NCBI RefSeq assembly: GCF_003076275.1
Contig: NZ_CP029064.1
Span: 4,692,001-4,756,000 of the forward strand
Direction of reading: 5' to 3'
Source: Microbulbifer sp. A4B17
GTDB taxonomy: Bacteria; Pseudomonadota; Gammaproteobacteria; Pseudomonadales; Cellvibrionaceae
Length of the DNA: 64,000 nucleotides
Positions 40,995 to 49,709 of the stretch are shown in pieces; the first letter of the stretch is position 1; the number at the start of each line of letters is the position of its first letter. The notes under the pieces are model-generated. The model saw only the letters and a program-made list of their open reading frames with translations, did no database searches and was not told where the DNA came from. Position numbers and translations under genes: made by a program.

Positions 40995-43851
40995 CGCCCC
41001 GCATCCGGCAGCTGTGTTTGCCCTGCGCTCCCTCGCTATTGGTATTTGCTGTGCCCTGACAGCCTGTGGTAATCAACCGGTACAAACCCTGGCTGACCTG
41101 CCCCGTGCCAACCCGCCCAGCTCCCAGGAAGGGGCACCGCAAAGTCCGCCCGTGCAGACCGCTGTCGCGTTGGAAAACCTGGTGCAAAGTTACCGCACGG
41201 CACTGGAGAGCCACACCGACCCCAAGGTTCGGCAACAAATCCATCTGCGCCTGGCTGACTTGGAAATGGAACGACTGGAGCAAAAGCAGTCCGACAATCC
41301 AGATACCATAGTCGACTACTCCAGCGCGGTCGATTATTACCAAAGCCTATCCGCACAGCGCCCGAAAGATGATTACATTCTCTATCGCTTAGCCCGCGCC
41401 AGGGCACTGGATGGGGAAATGCCCGCGGCCTTACAGGCATTGGAAAAGATAGCCGGTAGCGCACCGGACTCACCGTTTATCGGCGAAGTCTTATTCCGCC
41501 GTGGCGAGGCGGCATTCAATCGCAAAGACTACCCCGGTGCCGCCCGAGACTTCCGTGCATTGCTCAAGCAGGGGCCTAGTCCATTTACGGATAATGCTCG
41601 CTATATGCTGGCTTGGTCAGAATTTAAATCGAGCAATTACCGAGCATCCACAGAAATCTTTCTCCAGTCGCTGGATATTTTGCACAGTGAGGAACAGGGG
41701 GAGGAACTCCCTGTTGGGCGGCAGCGCCTGCGTGAAGACAGCTTGCGCGGGCTCGCATTAAACTTCAGCTACCTGGGAGGCGCTGAAGCCATTGAGTCTT
41801 TTAACCTCAATGGAGAGCCACGTCCCTACCAGCACCAGTTATACAGCGCACTCGGCACCTGGTATCGGGAAAAAGAGCTGTTCCGCAACAGCGCCGATAC
41901 TTTTTTACAATTCGTAAATCACTACCCGCAAACCCAGCAGGCCCCACAGCTCCATCTTCTCGCCGTTGAAACCTTGCAAGCGGGGAGACTACATAAAGAA
42001 ATTCTGCCCACGAAACGGGACTTTGTGCGGCGCTATGGCGTGAACAGTGATTACTGGCAAGCAGCAGGTGAAACTCAACAACAGGAGTTAGCCAAAACTC
42101 TGCAACCATGGCTGTACGAATTGGCCCAATTTGACCACGCCCGCGCACAGGAATTGGCTCAGCAGGTGACAAAACTGCCCGCGAATAAAGTGAAAGAACG
42201 CCGCCTTGTCAGCGCACAATCACTGGGTGCCTATCGCAGTGCCGCCGCTTTATATCACGAATACGCGCAGACTTTTCCACAAGACCCACGCACGCCATCC
42301 ATGGTTTTCCTGATGGCGGAGTGTCTCGAGCAGGCTGCAGATCACCCCGCCGCCTGGCGCGCTTACAGCCAGGTCGCCTGGGAATACCAAGATCCCAGGT
42401 ATGGCGCCGAAGCCGGCTACGGAGCCATCCTCAGTGCAGCCAGGGTGCATGAACAAACTCCGGATCAAGAGGCGGAACAGAAAATCCTGTGGCTCGATCG
42501 CAATATCGAAGCGAGCCTGAAATTTGCACAGAGCTGGCCCCAAGATCCGAGGGCGCTGCCAGTGCAGCTGGCCGCTGCCGATAAGTTGTTGCAACAATCG
42601 CGCTTTGCCGAGGCCATCGCCGCTGCCGAGCACGCCGATCAATGGCAACCGCCAGCCAATAAACAACAGCAATTAAGTATTGCAATGATACTGGCGCACA
42701 GCCATTTTTCCCTGAAGCAATATCCTCAGGCAGAGGCCGCCTATACCCGCGCGCTCGGCTACCAGCCAGACGATTCACTGCGCAAAGACGCATTGCGCCA
42801 ATTGCAGTTATCCATTTACCGTCAGGCAGAAATCATTCTGGCCCAGCGCGAAAGTGAGGATGCCGCTCCCAGTGAGGAAGCCCTCAATCACCTCCTGCGT
42901 ATCCGCGATAGCGGGCGCACAGAGGTTGCGGCCACGGCCCAATACGATGCAATTAATTTTCTTATTCAGTTAGGGCAGTGGCAGCGCGCCAGCACAGAGC
43001 TCGCTGATTTCCGCCAGTTTTATCCCGCGCACACCTTGACGCCGACACTGGCTGCCAAAGCCATCGTTATCTTTGAAGCGCTGGAAATGCCGGCGGCTGC
43101 CGCCTCAGAATTGCTGCAATTAGCCGCTACTGATCCGGATCGGGAAGTTCGCCGTCAATCCCTGTTTATGGCAGCAGAAAACCTGCAAAAAGCCGGTGAG
43201 TACAACCGGGCTATTGAAAGCTATCGCAACTACAGCAAATTGTGGCCAGAACCCGCTGAGCAACGTCTGGAAGCGCAATTTCAGCTGGTCGAAATCTACG
43301 CTCAGACTAAAAAGCCCACCAAGCGGAATTACTGGCTAGAACAACTTGCACAGAACTCGCTGCAGTCACCCCGCGGGCGTTACCTGGCCGCTTATTCTCA
43401 AAGTGAACTGGCGGAGCAAAGTTATGCGAAATTTGCTGAACTGGCACTGCGCTTGCCGTTAAAGACCAGTCTCGCTAATAAAAAGCGGGCCATGCAAACC
43501 ACCGTGGCGGATTACCGTAAAGTACTGGAATTTGGCATTGCAGAATTTACCCCTCAAGCAAATTATCGTCTTGCGGAAGTTTACCGACAGCTCAGCCGTG
43601 ACCTGATGGACTCACAGCGCCCTAAAAACCTGAACGAGCTGGAATTGGAACAATACGAAATTCTGCTGGAGGAACAGGCTTATCCCTTTGAGGAAAAGTC
43701 CATAGAACTTCACGAGGCCAATATCCAGCGCACGGTTGAGGGTATTTATGACGATTGGGTTAAACGCAGCTTCCATTCACTGGGAGAGCTGCTACCCGCA
43801 CGCTACAAAAAAGAAGAAAAAACCCTGGAGTGGAGTGATGCACTGCACTGA
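40987..43851 (+). CDS. Large TPR lipoprotein
   Basis: 954 aa. Start ATG at 40987 overlaps the previous stop and gives a lipoprotein signal with lipobox LTAC; longer readings into the upstream gene have no signal. Almost the whole mature protein is TPR-like: PKDDYILYRLARARALDGEM, GEVLFRRGEAAFNRKDYPGA, LAHSHFSLKQYPQAEAAYTR and others spread over about 120-900. Tethering of a long solenoid to the outer membrane could span the periplasm. Ends overlapping the third TPR gene. Similar in style to GltE/AgmX-linked TPR components. Confidence 0.75.
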   Translation: MNNAPHPAAVFALRSLAIGICCALTACGNQPVQTLADLPRANPPSSQEGAPQSPPVQTAVALENLVQSYRTALESHTDPKVRQQIHLRLADLEMERLEQKQSDNPDTIVDYSSAVDYYQSLSAQRPKDDYILYRLARARALDGEMPAALQALEKIAGSAPDSPFIGEVLFRRGEAAFNRKDYPGAARDFRALLKQGPSPFTDNARYMLAWSEFKSSNYRASTEIFLQSLDILHSEEQGEELPVGRQRLREDSLRGLALNFSYLGGAEAIESFNLNGEPRPYQHQLYSALGTWYREKELFRNSADTFLQFVNHYPQTQQAPQLHLLAVETLQAGRLHKEILPTKRDFVRRYGVNSDYWQAAGETQQQELAKTLQPWLYELAQFDHARAQELAQQVTKLPANKVKERRLVSAQSLGAYRSAAALYHEYAQTFPQDPRTPSMVFLMAECLEQAADHPAAWRAYSQVAWEYQDPRYGAEAGYGAILSAARVHEQTPDQEAEQKILWLDRNIEASLKFAQSWPQDPRALPVQLAAADKLLQQSRFAEAIAAAEHADQWQPPANKQQQLSIAMILAHSHFSLKQYPQAEAAYTRALGYQPDDSLRKDALRQLQLSIYRQAEIILAQRESEDAAPSEEALNHLLRIRDSGRTEVAATAQYDAINFLIQLGQWQRASTELADFRQFYPAHTLTPTLAAKAIVIFEALEMPAAAASELLQLAATDPDREVRRQSLFMAAENLQKAGEYNRAIESYRNYSKLWPEPAEQRLEAQFQLVEIYAQTKKPTKRNYWLEQLAQNSLQSPRGRYLAAYSQSELAEQSYAKFAELALRLPLKTSLANKKRAMQTTVADYRKVLEFGIAEFTPQANYRLAEVYRQLSRDLMDSQRPKNLNELELEQYEILLEEQAYPFEEKSIELHEANIQRTVEGIYDDWVKRSFHSLGELLPARYKKEEKTLEWSDALH

Positions 43852-44485
43852 ATTGAGCGCCCGGAAATCATCTTCAATCGCACGGTTACTTTTTACTGCG
43901 CTATTAGTTTTTTTACTCGCCGCATGTAGCGGCCTGCAAAAGACGACATCGCCCGCAGATAGTGACGCCGGGCAACAACTTACAGAGAACCCCTACTTGC
44001 GGGATGGTAAAAGAGTACCGCAACAGGCCCGTGCGGCGATGGAACTGGCTCGCCAGAATTTTCAGGCAAATGATTTACCTGCGGCTGAATCGCAACTTCT
44101 ACAAATTACTGAAAAGTGGCCGGAACTCTCCGGAGCCTGGCTAAACCTGGCAATCGTGCAGCAGTCCGGCGAGAAATACGAGGAATCCGAGCGCAGCTTT
44201 CGCCAGGCTATTGCTGTAAACGATAACAATGTATTTGCCTGGAATCGTCTTGCTGCGCTGATGCGTGACCGGGGGCGGTTCGAAGATGCAGAGCAATACT
44301 ACAACGGCGCCATAGAGCGTTGGCCACACTATGCCGATGCACACCGCAACCTGGGAATCCTCTACGACCTTTACCTGCAACAACCCGAGCGCGCCCTTCA
44401 GCACTATATGGCAGCGCAAGATTCCGGTACTGAACAGGATAAATTGCTCAGTGCATGGATACTCGAGCTGGAGCGGAGACTTTAA
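43838..44485 (+). CDS. Small TPR lipoprotein
   Basis: 215 aa from ATG at 43838, which overlaps the previous stop by 14 bp and begins a lipoprotein signal with lipobox LAAC at about residue 27. Three to four TPRs follow: AAMELARQNFQANDLPAAES, LNLAIVQQSGEKYEESERSF, NVFAWNRLAALMRDRGRFED and HYADAHRNLGILYDLYLQQP. An outer-membrane-attached scaffold for the neighbouring motor genes. The next gene begins 3 bp later. Confidence 0.8.
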   Translation: MHCTELSARKSSSIARLLFTALLVFLLAACSGLQKTTSPADSDAGQQLTENPYLRDGKRVPQQARAAMELARQNFQANDLPAAESQLLQITEKWPELSGAWLNLAIVQQSGEKYEESERSFRQAIAVNDNNVFAWNRLAALMRDRGRFEDAEQYYNGAIERWPHYADAHRNLGILYDLYLQQPERALQHYMAAQDSGTEQDKLLSAWILELERRL

Positions 44486-44487
44486 CA

Positions 44488-44757
44488 ATGAAATTATTTT
44501 CTAGCCTCATACTGAGCCTGTCTATCTTTGCATACGGCGCAACAGCAGAGGAAATAACAACGCTGGAGTCCACCGTAATTGGCAGTCAGGAACAACCTAA
44601 GGTTTTATATATCATTCCCTGGAAGCAAGCCGACAGTTTACAAAGGCTCGACAGCGTTCTGCCGCAAACTTTCTCCTCTGTATTTGAACATCAGGAATAT
44701 TCGGAATTTCGGCGGGAAATAAAGCTGTTGCAAGCTGAACAGGAAAAAAACGACTAG
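44488..44757 (+). CDS. Short secreted protein of the Exb locus; possible -1 frameshift extension
   Basis: 89 aa from ATG at 44488: signal peptide (SLILSLSIFAYGATA) then a charged domain (VIGSQEQPKVLYIIPWKQAD, FRREIKLLQAEQE). No family recognised. It ends at TAG 44755, four bases after the sequence A AAA AAC read in frame at 44745-44751. In the -1 frame the reading continues for 58 codons to 44927. So the product may be longer by frameshifting, or an indel in the seven-A run may split a 145-residue gene. Present between TPR and ExbB genes, so probably a structural or inhibitory partner. Confidence 0.6.
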   Translation: MKLFSSLILSLSIFAYGATAEEITTLESTVIGSQEQPKVLYIIPWKQADSLQRLDSVLPQTFSSVFEHQEYSEFRREIKLLQAEQEKND

Positions 44758-44927
44758 GCCGACCCACCAAAATTAAAAATAATTTTTTGCGGCGCATGGA
44801 AGCGGCGCTGCTGAATTTATACAGCGAAGACATGGAACCGCCGCAGCAGGCTTCAACGTCCCGCGGCCCTCTTTATACACCAAGGGTGGGAACTCAATCG
44901 TTCTCCCTTTGCACTACAAATTTATAA
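44745..44927 (+). other. Slippery A-AAA-AAC site and -1-frame open reading to 44927
   Basis: Heptamer A AAA AAC sits in the zero frame of the short secreted gene. Slipping back one base gives CGA-CTA-GGC and reads RLGRPTKIKNNFLRRMEAAL, then a Pro/Gln-rich tail, to TAA at 44925. An A/T-only hairpin (AAAATTA/TAATTTT, 44769-44786) lies downstream. The -1 extension is basic and protein-like at first, less so at the end. It could be programmed frameshifting, a sequencing indel, or chance. Confidence 0.35.
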
Positions 44928-44950
44928 CTTTATCTGTGGAGAATTAAATC

Positions 44951-45616
44951 ATGGAATTCACTCAAGCGATGCTGCGTTTTTTCCAAAATGGCGGACCCTT
45001 TATGTACCCGATTGCGGTGGTCCTGGTTATCGGACTGGCAATGGTAGTAGAGCGCTGGATATTTTTATCACGCGCGCGGAATGCCAATAAAAAAGCGTAT
45101 CAACAAGTATTGCCCATGTTGCAAAAACGCAGCTATCAAAGTGTCTTGCAGCTGGCCCGAGACAACGACGCAGCAATGGGGCGTATCGCCGCGGCGGGCA
45201 TCAACACTTTGCAATTTGCCAAGCGCGAGGAAAATATTGCCCTGGCTATTGAGGAAGGGATCCTCGAAGCAGTTCCCCGTCTGGAAAAACGCACCAGTTA
45301 CTTGGCCACTCTCGCTAATATTGCCACTCTGCTGGGCCTACTCGGCACTATTATGGGTCTGATTGCTGCATTTACCGCAGTAGCCAGTGCCGACCCATCT
45401 GAAAAAGCGACCATGCTCTCCACCAGTATTTCCGTAGCGATGAACACTACAGCATTCGGTTTGATTTCTGCCATTCCCCTGCTGTTGTTTAACTCAATGC
45501 TGCAAAATAAAACCAATGAGATTGTCGATAGTTTGCAAATGGCCGGGGTTAAATTCCTTAATCTGCTGACCATGGGACGCCCACAGAAAGCGGAACAGCG
45601 CACCGCTAACAGCTAA
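44951..45616 (+). CDS. ExbB/TolQ/MotA-family proton-channel protein
   Basis: 221 aa. Inner-membrane stator subunit that, with ExbD, uses the proton gradient to do mechanical work. Three helices: about 17-37 (MYPIAVVLVIGLAMVVERWI), 120-140 and 165-185. The core NIATLLGLLGTIMGLIAAFTAV and STSISVAMNTTAFGLISAIPLL are diagnostic. GGAG 9 bp before ATG supports the start. Followed by two ExbD and a TonB-like gene, so the motor drives this locus. Whether TonB-, Tol- or Agl-like cannot be told from this subunit alone. Confidence 0.93.
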   Translation: MEFTQAMLRFFQNGGPFMYPIAVVLVIGLAMVVERWIFLSRARNANKKAYQQVLPMLQKRSYQSVLQLARDNDAAMGRIAAAGINTLQFAKREENIALAIEEGILEAVPRLEKRTSYLATLANIATLLGLLGTIMGLIAAFTAVASADPSEKATMLSTSISVAMNTTAFGLISAIPLLLFNSMLQNKTNEIVDSLQMAGVKFLNLLTMGRPQKAEQRTANS

Positions 45617-45627
45617 GGGATACCGCC

Positions 45628-46140
45628 ATGCTGAACATAAATATTCGCCGGCGTGGACATGAGGAAGCGGAACTCGATATCACCTCGTTTATGAGTTTGA
45701 TGACCATTTTGGTTCCTGTGTTACTGCTAAATATGGTGTTTTCCCACATCTCCGTGCTCAAGCTGAATCTGCCGGGTATCAGCGATGGAAGTTCCAGCAG
45801 TGTGGAGGAAAATCGCCAGCTCGAACTCGTTTTGCGTACGCAGTATGTCGATATCAATTATCCCGCTGGGCAGCGGGTTAAACGCATCCCACACGAGGAA
45901 AACTCACCGGATTTCGCCACGATATCTGTCGTTTTACAGCAGATAAAACGGCAGTTGCGAGAAAAATCTATCGACAAAGATGATCTGGTCATCCTGTCAG
46001 AAAAGGGAACGCCTTACAAAACTCTGGTCGCCGCCATGGATACTGCGCGTAGCTACCGGGCTGTAGTGGCCGCATCCGTTGTTGATGCAGAACTGTTCCC
46101 CCAGATATCTCTCGGCGATGCACCGGAGCAGACAAAATAG
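45628..46140 (+). CDS. ExbD/TolR-family protein (first copy)
   Basis: 170 aa with one N-terminal helix preceded by the conserved acidic stretch ELDITSFMSLMTILVPVLLL, containing the Asp expected to carry protons. The C-terminal periplasmic part begins HISVLKLNLPGISDG and ends around ILSEKGTPYKTLVAAMDTAR. Longer than the usual 130-140 aa TolR because of an inserted segment (VKRIPHEENSPDFATISVVL). 11 bp after the ExbB gene. Confidence 0.88.
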   Translation: MLNINIRRRGHEEAELDITSFMSLMTILVPVLLLNMVFSHISVLKLNLPGISDGSSSSVEENRQLELVLRTQYVDINYPAGQRVKRIPHEENSPDFATISVVLQQIKRQLREKSIDKDDLVILSEKGTPYKTLVAAMDTARSYRAVVAASVVDAELFPQISLGDAPEQTK

Positions 46141-46152
46141 CGGGGCCAAACT

Positions 46153-46674
46153 ATGAAGATAAATGCAGCCGCAAAACTGCAAGAGCGCAGGCAAAGGCAA
46201 AAAAAGCAGCAGTCAAAACTGAACCTAGTATCACTGATGGATATCTTCACCATCCTGGTATTTTTCCTTCTGGTGAACTCAACCAGTGATGTTCAGGTTC
46301 TGCAGACTGATAAAACCATAAAGCTACCCAAGTCCACCTCACAACAGAAACCCGAGGTGACTACTGTAGTACGGGTCAACAATAAACAGCTGTTTGTCGG
46401 GGACCGATTTATCACTAATATCGATGATATAGACCCCAGCGCAGAGAATATTGAGGCCCTGGTAACAGAGCTTAAATACCGTGCTGAACGAGCTGGAGAG
46501 CTGAGCGAAGTCCAGAAAACTCTGGGCCGAGCAGTGACTATTTTAGGTGATGAACAAGTTCCCTATGAATTGCTAAAGCAGATCATGCACACCTGCGCAG
46601 CCGCAGACTTTCGCGATATGTCTTTCGCCGTAGAACAAACAGCGCCGGAAGATCCTTCGGGGGTGGAATCCTGA
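46153..46674 (+). CDS. ExbD/TolR-family protein (second copy)
   Basis: 173 aa, one N-terminal helix with LNLVSLMDIFTILVFFLLVN, including the protonatable Asp of this family, and a basic N-terminus. Periplasmic part: VLQTDKTIKLPKSTSQQKPE then TILGDEQVPYELLKQIMHTC. Two different ExbD proteins following one ExbB is the pattern of AglQ-AglR-AglS-type and some TonB2-type motors. 12 bp after the first ExbD, 1 bp before the transducer gene. Confidence 0.88.
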   Translation: MKINAAAKLQERRQRQKKQQSKLNLVSLMDIFTILVFFLLVNSTSDVQVLQTDKTIKLPKSTSQQKPEVTTVVRVNNKQLFVGDRFITNIDDIDPSAENIEALVTELKYRAERAGELSEVQKTLGRAVTILGDEQVPYELLKQIMHTCAAADFRDMSFAVEQTAPEDPSGVES

Positions 46675-46675
46675 T

Positions 46676-47668
46676 ATGAGTACAGCAACCGTTAGTTACG
46701 CCCCCTGGCAACTACAGGAAACAGTACTTCCCTGGTCCGCCTCGAGAGAGGAGGATCAGCGATTTATTAAATTGCTGCGCGGTGGCCTGATAGCCCTGGC
46801 AATCAGTGGTATTGCCGTTGCACTGGCGCCAGTACCCGAACTCACCCGGGAGCAGGCCGAAAGGGTACCGCCACAGCTGGCCAAAGTGATTTTGGAAAAA
46901 AAGGAATTGCCAAAACCCAAGCCAAAGCCGAAACCCAAAGAGCAAAAGAAGCCCGAGGAAAAGAAAAAGCCCGAAGAGAAACCCAAAAAGAAAGCGGAAA
47001 CACCCGACAAGCCCAAGCCTGTGGAGAAGCCGCGCAAGGTTAAAAATCCCCCGGTTGCCAAAGTACAACAGGCCCGGGAGAAAGCGGCCAATAGCGGCCT
47101 GAATGCACTCGCCGATGATCTGTTGGATATGCGCGAGAGTTTTAATACATCGGATATTAGCCGGGGCCAGCTCAGCTCGGGTAATGCTACTGCCACTAAA
47201 ATAGAACGCAGTATGATCGCGGATAAGTCAAAAGCCTCCAGTGGCGGCGTTGCCGCCGGCAGAGTGAGTCGCGATACCGGTGGCGTCTCACTGGCCGGTC
47301 GTGAAAACACTCGTGTGCAAAGTACCCAGGCAACGGGTTCAGCCAAAGAAGCGGTGGCCAAGGCCAGAGGACAAAAATCCATACGTACCGACGATTCCAT
47401 TCGCAGTGTTATGGAAGCCAATAAAGAGGCCATTATTGGAATCTATAATCGCGCGCTGCGCAGGGACCCAACTCTGCAGGGAAGGCTCACCGTACAGTTG
47501 GTGATCGCACCGAATGGTGCTATCGCGTCGATCAAATTGGTAGAGAGCGAGCTCAATAACCCGGCACTTGAGCGCAAGTTGCTGGCGAGAATCCGCATGA
47601 TCAATTTTGGTTCTGCCAACGTTGAGAGTACTACCAAAAACTACTCAATCGACTTCCTGCCCTCTTAA
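46676..47668 (+). CDS. TonB/AgmX-like energy transducer
   Basis: 330 aa. One membrane helix at about 33-52 (GGLIALAISGIAVALAPV), then a Lys/Pro/Glu-rich rod (repeated KPKPKPK-type, KKPEEKKKPEEKP) spanning the periplasm, a Ser/Ala/Arg linker and a C-terminal domain from about 235 (SIRTDDSIRSVMEANKEAII, YNRALRRDPTLQGRLTVQLV) of the AgmX/PglI C-terminal type, related to TonB C-terminal domains. Probably couples the ExbB/D motor to an outer-membrane partner of this locus. Last gene of the rightward run. Confidence 0.85.
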   Translation: MSTATVSYAPWQLQETVLPWSASREEDQRFIKLLRGGLIALAISGIAVALAPVPELTREQAERVPPQLAKVILEKKELPKPKPKPKPKEQKKPEEKKKPEEKPKKKAETPDKPKPVEKPRKVKNPPVAKVQQAREKAANSGLNALADDLLDMRESFNTSDISRGQLSSGNATATKIERSMIADKSKASSGGVAAGRVSRDTGGVSLAGRENTRVQSTQATGSAKEAVAKARGQKSIRTDDSIRSVMEANKEAIIGIYNRALRRDPTLQGRLTVQLVIAPNGAIASIKLVESELNNPALERKLLARIRMINFGSANVESTTKNYSIDFLPS

Positions 47669-47767
47669 GTACCGAGTAGCTATCTTGTCAGTAGCGTGGC
47701 GACACAGGGACGTGCCGCCATTTGAAGGGAGTAAATAGGTGGACAGGGAGCTGATCCACCCAATCAA

Positions 47768-48145
47768 CTAAAGCAAATCCAGCGCATAGCGACGCAATGT
47801 TTGCATAGGAATAATTTCCAGCGCCTTCACATGTGTACTCTGTAAAAATACCCGGGGAGCCATATCCAATTTCTCCGCTTCAAGCCAGCGCGCGGCACAG
47901 AGACACCAACGATCCCCTTCCTTTAAACCGGGAAAATTAAACTCCTCTACCGGTGTACTCAAGTCATTGCCGCGACTGCGGGAAAACTCCAGAAACTTAT
48001 CAGTCACGGCAACGCAGACGGTGTGGGAGCCGAGATCTTCTTTACAAGTGTTACAGCAACCATCGCGAAAAAAACCTGTCTTGGGGTCCAGGCTACAAGG
48101 CATCAGTGAATCGCCAAATACGTTGACTGACTTCTCTATCTCCAT
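47768..48145 (-). CDS. DUF2237 protein
   Basis: 125 aa, cytoplasmic, matching DUF2237: VFGDSLMPCSLDPKTGFFRDGCC, then SHTVCVAVTDKFLEFSRSRG, FPGLKEGDRWCLCAARWLEA and HVKALEIIP (each partial). Several conserved Cys and His could bind a metal. Function unknown; the family is widespread and often near stress genes. It overlaps the upstream DUF2939 gene by 10 bp on the same strand. Confidence 0.9.
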   Translation of the reverse strand: MEIEKSVNVFGDSLMPCSLDPKTGFFRDGCCNTCKEDLGSHTVCVAVTDKFLEFSRSRGNDLSTPVEEFNFPGLKEGDRWCLCAARWLEAEKLDMAPRVFLQSTHVKALEIIPMQTLRRYALDLL

Positions 48146-48759
48146 TCCTGACTCGCTCCACTTTTATCATCAATTAGCTGAATGTCCACTAACTGCCAGC
48201 GCAGGCCATTGCGTTGCATCAGCAGGCGCAATTCAGGCCGGCCATATTCACCATATTCAACACTCAGATGATTGAGGTCGGTAAAATGCCAGCCCATTCT
48301 CTGCCAGGAGTCCTCTTTATCCTCCTCCGTAGAAGGCTCACTTTCGGAGCTGCTCTGCATCTCGCTACCCTGCCGATAGATTTCCCGCTCAAATGCCTCC
48401 AGGTCCTCTCCCCCTCGAAGGAGGTCCGCAATGCCTTCAGGCGTAATAAACTGCTGTAAAAGTGGCTCCATAAAGAAGTTCGCACCAGCGCTCAATAGCT
48501 CATCAAACTCCTGGGGAACTGAATTACTTAGGGAGCTCCTAAGTTGCTGCTGCAAGCGAACCTTTAAATTGTCACGCAAAACAGGAAAATCGATATAGCG
48601 TTCTAAAGTATCAATACTCTCGCTTCTAACCTGCGGCTGTTCGGATTTAGCCATTTCCGCCGCACGCTGCAACTGCCCGATGGAATAAAATGGCAAAGCG
48701 GCATATCCGGCGATAACCAACACCAAAATCAGGCCACCCGTCCACAGTATTTTTTTCAT
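48136..48759 (-). CDS. DUF2939 membrane-anchored protein
   Basis: 207 aa with one N-terminal helix (WTGGLILVLVIAGYAALPFY). DUF2939 marks: SIGQLQRAAEMAKSEQPQVR, ERYIDFPVLRDNLKVRLQQQ and GANFFMEPLLQQFITPEGIA; the C-terminal half is acidic with a WHFTDLNHLSVEYGE strand. Function unknown; typically inner-membrane or periplasmic. First gene of a two-gene unit with DUF2237. Confidence 0.85.
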   Translation of the reverse strand: MKKILWTGGLILVLVIAGYAALPFYSIGQLQRAAEMAKSEQPQVRSESIDTLERYIDFPVLRDNLKVRLQQQLRSSLSNSVPQEFDELLSAGANFFMEPLLQQFITPEGIADLLRGGEDLEAFEREIYRQGSEMQSSSESEPSTEEDKEDSWQRMGWHFTDLNHLSVEYGEYGRPELRLLMQRNGLRWQLVDIQLIDDKSGASQEWR

Positions 48760-48929
48760 TAATCCAGTTCCTTATTCGCTCTCTGGGGATTTTATGTCGA
48801 GAAAGATATATCACCTAATTTGATGATGTATTGGCGTGGCATTGTTCGCCACTCCCGCCTATGAGATATTCCCATCCCAGACTCTACACCCCACTAATAA
48901 TCTGAATCTCAATAAGGACAGCTAACAAG

Positions 48930-49682
48930 ATGAGTGACATCTATAAGGCCCCCGAAGCGAATTTGGCCAATAGCTCAGAGAGTGACGACTCTGGCTCTAT
49001 TGAAAAGGGCATTGCCGGAGATTATTCATTTTCTATTGGGGAAACTATCAGTGAGGCCTGGGAACGCACTAGCGGCAACAAAGGCACCATTTGGGTGGGA
49101 GCAATACTCTACGGCGTAGCCACTATTGCTATTTCCCTCGTTGCAGCTTTGATTACTGGAGGCGCTGCGGCATTCAGCTTAGGTAGTGCCCCAGAGTCGA
49201 CCTCAGCAATCGCCGGCATACTCTATCAGCTTATTGTCACGATTGGCTGCGCACCTCTGGCCGTGGGTATGACGATGATTGGTATCAAGATTGCCCGCGA
49301 CGAAAAGACTTCCGGCACAGAGGTGTTCGCACACTTCGACAAAATAGTGCCACTCGGTATTGCCACCATCTTACTCTATCTACTAGTTGGGATAGGTATG
49401 GTATTGCTTGTGATTCCAGGTATTTACCTGGCTATCGCTTACTTGCTAACAATGCCGTTAGTCGCCGATCGTAATCTAGGTCCCTGGGAAGCACTTGAAA
49501 CCTCTCGCAAGGCCATTACCAAAAACTGGTTTGCCTTCCTCGGCTTTTTCATTGTAACCATGTTGATCGTTATAGCCGGTGGTCTCGCCCTGCTAATCGG
49601 TCTGATCTGGGCATTACCTCTGTGCATTATTGCTATAGGTGTCGCCTACCGAAAAGTTTTCGGCGTCCCCAACCATAATTAA
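48930..49682 (+). CDS. Multi-helix membrane protein, BPSS1780/DUF975-like
   Basis: 250 aa with about five or six membrane helices after a 35-residue cytoplasmic start (SDIYKAPEANLANSSES). Sequence such as LVIPGIYLAIAYLLTMPLVA and DRNLGPWEALETSRKAITKNW is the conserved pattern of BPSS1780-like/DUF975 membrane proteins. Function unknown. It precedes the RDD gene by 27 bp and may be the first gene of the MoxR-DUF58 operon. Confidence 0.75.
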   Translation: MSDIYKAPEANLANSSESDDSGSIEKGIAGDYSFSIGETISEAWERTSGNKGTIWVGAILYGVATIAISLVAALITGGAAAFSLGSAPESTSAIAGILYQLIVTIGCAPLAVGMTMIGIKIARDEKTSGTEVFAHFDKIVPLGIATILLYLLVGIGMVLLVIPGIYLAIAYLLTMPLVADRNLGPWEALETSRKAITKNWFAFLGFFIVTMLIVIAGGLALLIGLIWALPLCIIAIGVAYRKVFGVPNHN

Positions 49683-49709
49683 GTTTTTCTACCTGACAGG
49701 AGTGGTGGC

